Part shown: positions 57,305 through 64,000 of the stretch, piece after piece
How positions within the stretch are numbered: position 1 is the stretch's first letter
Layout: each line of letters opens with the position of its first letter
NCBI GenBank assembly: GCA_965263165.1
Contig: OZ253584.1
Coordinates: forward strand, 2,170,001-2,234,000
Reading direction: 5' to 3'
Source: SAR202-VII-2 sp965263165
GTDB lineage: Bacteria > Chloroflexota > Dehalococcoidia > Lucifugimonadales > SAR202-VII-2
Length of the DNA: 64,000 nucleotides
The notes under the pieces: model-generated
What the model saw: the letters and a program-made list of their open reading frames with translations, nothing else
The model's database searches: none
What the model was told of the DNA's origin: nothing
Translations under genes and position numbers: made by a program

Positions 57305-59242
57305 ATGAACACTCTCCTAAAACTCGCTCTCGGCCTGATGTTCGCGTTCTTGTTCGTTGCCTGCAACGGCTCCGGCCAGGAACCGACTGCAACTTTGCCG
57401 CCCTCCCCGACGTCTCCGGCGGAAATCGCGACTGCAACTTCGCCGCCCTCCCCGCCGACTCCGACGGAAATCGCGACTGCAACTTCGCCGCCCTCCCTGC
57501 CGACTCCGACGGAAGTCGCGACTGCAACTTCGCCACCCTCCCCGCCGACTCCGATGGAAGTCGCGACTGCAACTTTGCCGCCTTCTCCGCCGACTCCGAC
57601 GGAAATCGCGAAGGAAGAGAAAGTTCTGACGATCCTCTATTGGCAGGCCCCCTCTCTGCCTGGCCCGTATTGGGCTGACGGCTATAAGGACCGGGACGCC
57701 GGCGCGGTTACCCTCGAACCCCTGGCCAGCTACGATCCCGATGGCGAGCTCACGCCAAGGCTGGCCGCCGAAATCCCAACCCTTGAGAACGGCGGCGTGG
57801 CACAGGATACGGTGTCGATCACGTGGAAGCTGCGAGCAGGCCTGAAGTGGTCGGATGGCAGCGAGCTAACGGCTGACGACGTGGTGTTCACCTGGCGCTA
57901 CTGCGCGGAAGAGGAGACCGGCTGCTCCGGGAAGGACGCATTTACCGGCATCGCCTCGGTGGAAGCCCTCGATAGCCTCACCGTCAAGATCACCTTCGAC
58001 GCGCCTACACCCTATCCATACGCCGCCTTCACCGGCGCCGGCACGCCGATCATCAGCAAGGCGCAGTTCGCCGGGTGCGTCGGCGCGGCCGCGAGCACCT
58101 GTGAAGCACAGAACACCGCCCCGCTTGGGTCCGGCCCCTATCGCATCATCGAGTTCACGGCGAACGATGGGGCTGTGTATGAGCGCAACCCGTTCTACCG
58201 GGGAGCGGCGCCCTATTTCGACCGCGTGGTCTTCAAGGGAGGCGGCGAAGCGATCACAGCGGCCCGCGCCGTCCTGGAAATGGGTGAAGCCGATTACGCC
58301 TGGAACCTGCAAGTGGCGCCGGAGACTCTTGCGGAGTTGGAATCGGCCGGGGTAGGCAAAGTGGTCTCTGCGTTTGCGAGCGACGTCGAGCGCATCGTCG
58401 TCAATCAGACAAACCCGGACCCTGCCCTGGGCGACAATCGCTCCGAGTATATGGGAGGCCAGAATCCCCACCCGTTCCTGACGTTCACGCCGATTCCCCA
58501 GGCCATGTCGATGGCAATCGACCGCACGCTCATCTCGGAGCGCCTCTACGGCTTCGCCGGCAAGCCCGCCTGCAACTTGGTCGTGGCCCCCCCGAGGTAC
58601 GCTTCGACCGGGAACAGCGGGTGCCTTACCCAGGATATTGAAGGCGCCAACAAGCTGTTGGACGACAGCGGCGTCCTCGACACCGACGGCGACGGCGTCC
58701 GCGAATACAACGGCGTCCCCCTGCGGATCAGGTATCAGACGACCGCCAACGCCATCCGGGAGGCTACCCAGGCCCTGATTCGCGACTGGTGGCGCGAGAT
58801 TGGGATCGAGGCCGAACTTGTGCAACATCCCGCCGGCGTCTTCTTCGGCGGCGACCCGGTCATCGACAAGGAGGCGTCGTACCGCAGGTTCTTTGCGGAC
58901 GTACAGATGTATACGACGGGCCCCGGCATCGACCCGCAGCAGTATCTGTCCGGCCAAGGTTGCGACCACGTCCAGGCGCGGGGCAACAACTGGACCGACG
59001 GGAACAACTCCCGCGCTTGCAATGAAGCGTATGACGAGGCGCTAGTCCAGTTTGCCGAGACCCAGATAGGGCCGGAGCGCGACGCCCTGGCGAAGCAGCT
59101 CAACGACATCATCGTGGAGAACTATTACGAGATCCCGCTGGTGACCCGAGGCTTTGTTTCGGCGCACGTCAACGGCCTGCAGGGCGTCCGCATGAACGCC
59201 TGGGACAGCGAGCTGTGGAATATCGCCGATTGGCGGCGTTGA
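57305..59242 (+). CDS. ABC transporter solute-binding lipoprotein, peptide/nickel (family 5) type
   Basis: 645 residues from the ATG at 57305. The signal MNTLLKLALGLMFAFLFVAC has Cys20 for lipidation. Residues 28-102 consist of five 15-residue repeats (TATSPPSPPTPTEIA type), a Pro/Thr-rich spacer. The binding domain begins at EEKVLTILYWQAPSLPGPYW, contains LRAGLKWSDGSELTADDVVF and KQLNDIIVENYYEIPLVTRG, and has the usual family-5 length. Such proteins bind oligopeptides, nickel or sugars, and deliver them to an ABC permease; no permease or ATPase gene is adjacent. Confidence 0.93.
   Translation: MNTLLKLALGLMFAFLFVACNGSGQEPTATLPPSPTSPAEIATATSPPSPPTPTEIATATSPPSLPTPTEVATATSPPSPPTPMEVATATLPPSPPTPTEIAKEEKVLTILYWQAPSLPGPYWADGYKDRDAGAVTLEPLASYDPDGELTPRLAAEIPTLENGGVAQDTVSITWKLRAGLKWSDGSELTADDVVFTWRYCAEEETGCSGKDAFTGIASVEALDSLTVKITFDAPTPYPYAAFTGAGTPIISKAQFAGCVGAAASTCEAQNTAPLGSGPYRIIEFTANDGAVYERNPFYRGAAPYFDRVVFKGGGEAITAARAVLEMGEADYAWNLQVAPETLAELESAGVGKVVSAFASDVERIVVNQTNPDPALGDNRSEYMGGQNPHPFLTFTPIPQAMSMAIDRTLISERLYGFAGKPACNLVVAPPRYASTGNSGCLTQDIEGANKLLDDSGVLDTDGDGVREYNGVPLRIRYQTTANAIREATQALIRDWWREIGIEAELVQHPAGVFFGGDPVIDKEASYRRFFADVQMYTTGPGIDPQQYLSGQGCDHVQARGNNWTDGNNSRACNEAYDEALVQFAETQIGPERDALAKQLNDIIVENYYEIPLVTRGFVSAHVNGLQGVRMNAWDSELWNIADWRR
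57386..57610 (+). repeat. Five 45-bp tandem repeats in the lipoprotein gene
   Basis: Five in-frame copies of a 45-bp unit encoding TATSPPSPPTPTEIA with small changes (L for S, A or M for T, V for I). They form the stalk between the lipid anchor and the binding domain. Such repeats can vary in number by slippage. Confidence 0.88.
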
Positions 59243-59685
59243 CCTCGACTGGCTTCGACGACGCGGAATCAAGAAAGGGAAGCGCGGCGACCCAGGCCCC
59301 GCTCTCCCAGGAGATTGTCCAACGCCATAGGAGAGTAGCCGTTGCCGCGGTCTGCGGTGGCCTCTTGCAGCTGGGATCTATGCCCTCACAGGGCTGGGTT
59401 GGAATGGACCGCCGGCGCGTCGGCGGTCCATCTTTTTGTATCTGCGGTCGCGGCTGGGGACATAAAGACGGGGGGTTGAGGTCGTGGGGGGTGTCAGTCA
59501 TGTTGAAGCCCAAGGGTGATTCTGGTAGCCTCGCACGGGTTTCATGCGTTTCCCATGCCCATAACGTGGCTTGGAGCTTATGCGCCATGTTCGTTTTGGG
59601 CTCGCTCCTGTGAATGCTGAGGGGCTGCGTGTGGCCTGAATAGTCCCGCGCCGCACAACGTCTTGCCCAAAATGCAGCCCACTTC
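59243..59685. other. Gap between solute-binding gene and repeat protein
   Basis: About 440 bp holding an intrinsic terminator (59404-59437). The remainder shows no gene with a start and ribosome-binding site. A promoter for the following repeat protein was not recognised with confidence. Confidence 0.45.
59404..59437 (+). terminator. Intrinsic terminator after the solute-binding protein gene
   Basis: ATGGACCGCCG (59404-59414) pairs perfectly with CGGCGGTCCAT (59421-59431), followed by CTTTTT. It ends the solute-binding transcript. Confidence 0.9.
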
Positions 59686-62600
59686 TTGACCCACTATCGC
59701 CCATTCGCGCGCGCGGCCCTGGCAGCCGCCGCGGCTCTGGCGGGGCTGCTGGTCATGCCGTCCGCGGACCATACCCTTGCCGTAGGGTCGAGCGGGGTTG
59801 CCTACAACGTCAATGTGGACGTCGCTCCCGCCGTCGTTCGCCAAGCCGACAACTCCGTGCCGACGGTGGTGTCCATCAAGCGACAGGACCCGAAGGCGGA
59901 ACACACCAATTTGGACAGTCTGACGTGGCGGGTGGTGTTCAGCGAAGGTGTGGTGGACGTGGACGCGGAGGACTTCTTTGTATTGGGCGGGTCAGCCGAG
60001 GTGAGCTACACGGAGGCAGTCGGCGGCAGCGAGACGACCTACGACGTGACCGCGAGCGGCGGCAGTCTGTCCAGATTTGACGGTGAGGTCTCCCTGGAGT
60101 TTGCCGCAAACCAGGAGATCTGGGCCTCGGCCGCCCCGAACGCCGACCTAGACGCTACGCTGCCCACGGGCGCGAACTACGAGACCTACACGGTGGACAA
60201 CACCGCGCCGACGTTGACGATAATGCCGGTGGACGCGAGCACAGCGACGTTCACGGCCACCGTCGCCTTCAGCGAGAACGCGACCGGTTTTGACGACGCT
60301 GGGGACGCAACGGCGACGGGTGCGACGGTGGGGACGCCAACGAAGAAGGGCGCCGACGCCAGCGCGTACACCGTGGTGGTGACGGTGTCGAACCCCGGCG
60401 CGTCGAAGACCATCATGCTGAGGGTGGCGGCGGGCAAGGCGACGGACCTGGCGGGGAACTACAACGCCGCGAAGTCGCAGGACATCGAGTACACGGCCCC
60501 CGCGGCCACGCCCGGTGCGCCAACCATTACCAGCGTGACGCCGGGCAACGCTATGCTGACGGTGACGTGGACGGCCCCCGCTGATGTCGGTGGTTCGGCG
60601 ATTACCGGATACGACGTGCGCCACAAGCTGACCAGCGCGCCGGACATCGACGCAAACTGGACGGAGGCTGCCAACACCGGCGATGATCTGAGCCACACGA
60701 TCGGCAGCTTGACCAACGGTACTTCTTATGACGTGCAGGTGCAGGCGTCCAACGGCGCTGGCGATGGCGCGTGGTCAGACGCCATTGTCGGCGCTCCTGC
60801 GGCCCCGACCGCGCCGAGGGTGATGTCGGTCACGCGTAAGACGCCGACGACCGAGCACACCAACGCCGATAACCTGACCTGGACGGTGGAGTTCAGCGAG
60901 GACGTGCAAGACGTCACGCAGGACGACTTCACTACTACCGGGACGACGGCGACGCGCACAGTGACCGGCGCCAATAAGACCTATGACGTGAGCGTCAGCG
61001 GCGGTAACCTGGCCGGTCTGAACGCCACGGTCACGCTGGACTTCGCCACGTCCCAGAACATCGAGGCGACAGCGAGTGGCAACGCTGGTCTGGAACCGGC
61101 TATGCCGCAGGGCGCCGCCAACACCTTCGTCGTGGATAACGCGGCGCCGAGAGTAACGAGCATCAAGCGGCAAACGCCGTCGGAGGAGAGGGTGGCCGCG
61201 GATGCGCTGGTCTGGCGGCTGGAGTTCAGCGAAGAAGTGAAGGAAGTGACGGTAGGGGACTTCGACGCGAGCGGCACGAGTGCGACGGCGACGGTGGTGG
61301 AAGCAGACGGGACGAGCACGACGGTCTACGACGTAACGGTGAGCGGAGGGGATCTGGCAGGGCTGAACGGAAAGGTTGAGCTAGGGTTCGCCTCGAATCA
61401 GGACATCAAGGACCGCTCCAGCAACGACCTCATCGCCACACTGCCGACGGGCGCGAATTATGAGACCTACACGATGGACAACACCGCGCCAACGGTAACG
61501 AGCATCCTGCGGCAGACGCCGTCGGAGGAGAGAGTGGCGTCGGATGCGCTAGTCTGGCGGGTGGAGTTCAGCGAGGAAGTGAAGGAAGTGACGGTGGGGG
61601 ACTTCGACGCGAGCGGCACGAGTGCGACGGCGACGTTGGTGGAGGCAGACGGGACGAGCACGACGGTCTACGACGTGACGGTGAGCGGAGGGGACCTGGC
61701 CGGGCTGAATGGGAAGGCTGAGCTAGGGTTTGCCGCAGACCAGGACATCAAGGACCGCTCTGGCAACGTCCTCATCGCCACTCTCCCGACGGGCGGGAAC
61801 TATGAAACCTACACCCTGGACAACCCTCCGCCGAGGGTAACGAGCATCAAGCGACAGGACCCGGCGACCGAGCACACGAAATTGGACAGCCTGACCTGGC
61901 GAGTGGTGTTTAGCCAAGACGTGCAGAATGTGGACGAGGAGGACTTCACGGTATCGGGCGGGTCAGCCGAGGTGAGTTATGCGGAGGCAGTCGGTGGCAG
62001 CGCGACGACCTACGACGTGACGGGGAGCGGCGGCAGCCTGTCCAGATTTGACGGCGAGGTCTCCTTGGAGTTTACCGCAAACCAGGACATCGAGGCTACG
62101 GCCGCTCCCAACGCCGACCTCAACGCCACGCTACCGACGGGCGCGAACTACGAGACCTACAAGGTGGACAACACCGCGCCGACGTTGACGATAATGCCGG
62201 TGGACGCGAGCACGGCAACGTTCACGGCCTCCATCGTTTTCAGCGAGGACGTGACCGGCTTCGGGGCCGACGGTGACGCAACGGCAACGAACGCTACCCT
62301 GGGGACACTGACGAAGGGCGGGGACGACCGCATCTACACCGTGTTGGTGACGGTGTCGGACCCCGGCGCGTCGGTGAGTATCAGGCTAAAGGTGGTGGCG
62401 GGCAAGGCGGCGGATCTGGCGGGGAACTACAACGCGGCGACGTCGCAGGATATCGAGTACATGGCTCCCGCGACCACGCCCGGCGCGCCAAACATTTCCA
62501 ACGTGACGCCGGGGAACGCCACGCTGACGGTAACGTGGACGGCGCCAGGCAACAACGGCGGGTCGGTGGTCACCGGCTACGACGTACGGCACAAGTTGAC

Positions 62601-64000
62601 CAGCGCTCAGGATATTGCTGCGAACTGGACGGAGGCCTCCAACACCGGCGATGACCTGAGCCACACCATCGGTAGCTTGACTAACGGAATGCGGTATGAC
62701 GTCCAAGTGCGTGCGGTCAATATTGCTGGAGAAGGTGCGTGGTCAGACACCACGGACGGCGCGCCGCGGACCACCCCTGCCGCGCCAACCATAACCGGCG
62801 TGACGCCGGGGAACACCATGCTGACGGTGATATGGACGGCGCCAGCCAGCAACGGCGGTTCGGCGGTCACCGGCTACGAAGTACGGCACAAGCTGAGCAG
62901 CGCGCAGGACATTGCGGAAAACTGGACGGAGGTCGCCAACACTGGCGATGACCTGAGCCACACCATCGGCAACTTGGCCAACGGGACTTCGTACGACGTG
63001 CAGGTGCGGGCGGTGAACGTTGCTGGAGACGGCGCGTGGTCGGCTACCACCGACGGCGCGCCGCGGACTACCCCCGAGGCGCCAACCATTACCGGCGTGA
63101 CGCCGGGGAACGCCACGCTGACGGTGACATGGGTGGCGCCAGCCAACACCGGCGGTTCAGCGGTCACCGGCTATGACGTGCGGCACAAGTTGACCAGCGC
63201 TCAGGATATTGCTGCGAACTGGACGGAGGCCTCCAACACCGGCGATGACCTGAGCCACACCATCGGTAGCTTGACTAACGGAATGCGGTATGACGTCCAA
63301 GTGCGTGCGGTCAATATTGCTGGAGAAGGTGCGTGGTCAGACACCACGGACGGCGCGCCGCGGACTACTCCTGCGGCGCCAACCATTGCCAGCGTTACGC
63401 CGGGGAATGCGTCGCTGACCGTGACGTGGACGGCGCCAGACGGCAACGGCGGCGCGGTGGTTACTGGCTACGACGTGCGGCACAAGCTGACCAGCGCGCC
63501 GGACATCGATGCAAACTGGACGGTGGTTGCCAACACCGGCGATGACCTGAGCCACACCATTGACAGCTTGGCCAATGGGACTTCGTACGACGTGCAGGTG
63601 CGGGCGGTGAATGTTGCTGGAGATGGCGTGTGGTCGGCCACCACCGACGGCACGCCGCGGACTACTCCTGGGGCGCCAACCATTTCCGGCGTGACGCCGG
63701 GGAATGCCACGCTGACCGTGACGTGGACGGCACCAACCAACACCGGTGGTTCGGTGGTCACCGGCTACGACGTGCGGCACAAGCTGACCAGCGCGCCGGA
63801 CATCGATGCAAACTGGACGGTGGTTGCCAACACCGGCGATGACCTGAGCCACACCATTGGCAGCTTGGCCAACGGGACTTCGTACGACGTGCAGGTGCGG
63901 GCGGTGAATGTCGCTGGAGATGGCGTGTGGTCGGCCACCACCGACGGCACGCCGCGGACTACTCCTGGGGCGCCAACCATTTCCGGCGTTACGCCGGGGA
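59686..64000 (+). CDS. Large secreted Ig-like/fibronectin-III repeat protein (partial, runs off the window)
   Basis: An uninterrupted frame of 1,438 codons from a TTG at 59686 to the window end; no stop is seen. Residues 1-25 form a signal peptide (THYRPFARAALAAAAALAGL with a likely cut after PSA). Then come Ig-like units of two kinds and fibronectin-III units: A1 (59857-60210), B1 (to about 60501), FN3 (about 60508-60804), A2-A5 (60805-62178), B2 (to about 62469), then at least five FN3 copies of 297 bp. A units have WRVVFSEDV and YDVTVSGG patterns; FN3 units have LTVTWTAP, TGYDVRHKLTS and SYDVQVRAVN. The domains suggest an adhesive or extracellular-matrix surface protein. No start codon with a clear ribosome site was found, so the start is tentative. 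Confidence 0.88.
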   Translation, partial: MTHYRPFARAALAAAAALAGLLVMPSADHTLAVGSSGVAYNVNVDVAPAVVRQADNSVPTVVSIKRQDPKAEHTNLDSLTWRVVFSEGVVDVDAEDFFVLGGSAEVSYTEAVGGSETTYDVTASGGSLSRFDGEVSLEFAANQEIWASAAPNADLDATLPTGANYETYTVDNTAPTLTIMPVDASTATFTATVAFSENATGFDDAGDATATGATVGTPTKKGADASAYTVVVTVSNPGASKTIMLRVAAGKATDLAGNYNAAKSQDIEYTAPAATPGAPTITSVTPGNAMLTVTWTAPADVGGSAITGYDVRHKLTSAPDIDANWTEAANTGDDLSHTIGSLTNGTSYDVQVQASNGAGDGAWSDAIVGAPAAPTAPRVMSVTRKTPTTEHTNADNLTWTVEFSEDVQDVTQDDFTTTGTTATRTVTGANKTYDVSVSGGNLAGLNATVTLDFATSQNIEATASGNAGLEPAMPQGAANTFVVDNAAPRVTSIKRQTPSEERVAADALVWRLEFSEEVKEVTVGDFDASGTSATATVVEADGTSTTVYDVTVSGGDLAGLNGKVELGFASNQDIKDRSSNDLIATLPTGANYETYTMDNTAPTVTSILRQTPSEERVASDALVWRVEFSEEVKEVTVGDFDASGTSATATLVEADGTSTTVYDVTVSGGDLAGLNGKAELGFAADQDIKDRSGNVLIATLPTGGNYETYTLDNPPPRVTSIKRQDPATEHTKLDSLTWRVVFSQDVQNVDEEDFTVSGGSAEVSYAEAVGGSATTYDVTGSGGSLSRFDGEVSLEFTANQDIEATAAPNADLNATLPTGANYETYKVDNTAPTLTIMPVDASTATFTASIVFSEDVTGFGADGDATATNATLGTLTKGGDDRIYTVLVTVSDPGASVSIRLKVVAGKAADLAGNYNAATSQDIEYMAPATTPGAPNISNVTPGNATLTVTWTAPGNNGGSVVTGYDVRHKLTSAQDIAANWTEASNTGDDLSHTIGSLTNGMRYDVQVRAVNIAGEGAWSDTTDGAPRTTPAAPTITGVTPGNTMLTVIWTAPASNGGSAVTGYEVRHKLSSAQDIAENWTEVANTGDDLSHTIGNLANGTSYDVQVRAVNVAGDGAWSATTDGAPRTTPEAPTITGVTPGNATLTVTWVAPANTGGSAVTGYDVRHKLTSAQDIAANWTEASNTGDDLSHTIGSLTNGMRYDVQVRAVNIAGEGAWSDTTDGAPRTTPAAPTIASVTPGNASLTVTWTAPDGNGGAVVTGYDVRHKLTSAPDIDANWTVVANTGDDLSHTIDSLANGTSYDVQVRAVNVAGDGVWSATTDGTPRTTPGAPTISGVTPGNATLTVTWTAPTNTGGSVVTGYDVRHKLTSAPDIDANWTVVANTGDDLSHTIGSLANGTSYDVQVRAVNVAGDGVWSATTDGTPRTTPGAPTISGVTPG
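62473..64000 (+). repeat. Tandem 297-bp FN3-coding repeat array
   Basis: Five complete units plus the beginning of a sixth, all 297 bp (99 residues) long and in frame; boundaries recur at about 62473, 62770, 63067, 63364, 63661 and 63958. Units 1 and 3 are identical over about 180 bp (62587 onward and 63181 onward), and units 4 and 5 are nearly identical, which shows recent recombination. The array is likely longer beyond the window. Confidence 0.92.

Noticed and set aside
57386..57610. CRISPR-like series of short repeats
   Set aside because: The units are contiguous without spacers, 45 bp long and in frame with the lipoprotein.
62386..63980. Repeated minus-strand frames opening MTAEPP or MAQVIAGVG
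   Set aside because: They arise from the repeating FN3 DNA read antisense and recur with the 297-bp period.

Overview
The window is GC-rich bacterial chromosome, densely coded on both strands, with Shine-Dalgarno-led genes and frequent GTG/TTG starts. Several things point to a Dehalococcoidia/SAR202-like member of the Chloroflexota: a DUF5679 mini-protein, a deazaflavin (F420)-type DDN reductase, pyruvate phosphate dikinase, xanthine-dehydrogenase-family genes with a CoxG-like partner, metal-dependent amidohydrolases and several biotin-type carboxytransferase paralogues. This placement is an inference from gene content; no rRNA or tRNA gene was seen.

Layout. 1-9.2 kb: malic enzyme (cut by the left edge), acyl-CoA carboxylase carboxyltransferase, folP-folK, a Trm112-like zinc protein, two NAD(P)-dependent oxidoreductases, a CopD-like membrane protein, a TlpA-like lipoprotein and an SbcD-like nuclease. 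9.5-14.4 kb: an accessory island, partly lower in GC, with small unknown genes, two promoters overlapped by LexA-like palindromes, a type II restriction-modification pair and a DUF433/DUF5615 toxin-antitoxin-like pair. 14.6-20.4 kb: a split proton-translocating transhydrogenase. pntB, the small alpha subunit and two nitrile-hydratase-beta-like genes lie on the minus strand, pntAA on the plus strand, and an IS1182-type element sits between them. 20.6-27.7 kb: a DUF4268 protein, then the conserved nusA-ylxR-infB-rbfA-truB block and a DUF5679 gene with its own promoter and terminator.

28-34 kb is a probable catabolic operon: amidohydrolase, two paralogous biotin-dependent-type carboxytransferases, a short-chain dehydrogenase and an alpha/beta hydrolase. 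A third carboxytransferase paralogue is at 49.8 kb. 34-47 kb holds pyruvate phosphate dikinase, a hydroxyisobutyrate-dehydrogenase-like gene with a nearby decayed copy of its 3' end, thrB, lysC, a glycosyltransferase, an IS481 element with target duplication, a lipoprotein and mutS2. 47-49.5 kb has an RRM protein and a TPP-riboswitch-controlled thiG-thiE-thiS operon. 51-56 kb holds a DDN-type reductase and a divergently arranged molybdenum hydroxylase set (large subunit facing the FeS, FAD and CoxG-like genes). 57-64 kb holds a lipoprotein solute-binding protein with 15-residue repeats and the first about 1,440 codons of a huge secreted protein built from Ig-like and fibronectin-III repeats, running off the right edge.

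Together malic enzyme, pyruvate phosphate dikinase, acyl-CoA carboxylase and the carboxytransferases suggest an active C3/C4 interconversion node. The secreted repeat protein, solute-binding lipoprotein, amidohydrolase and molybdenum hydroxylase fit a heterotroph scavenging complex organic matter.
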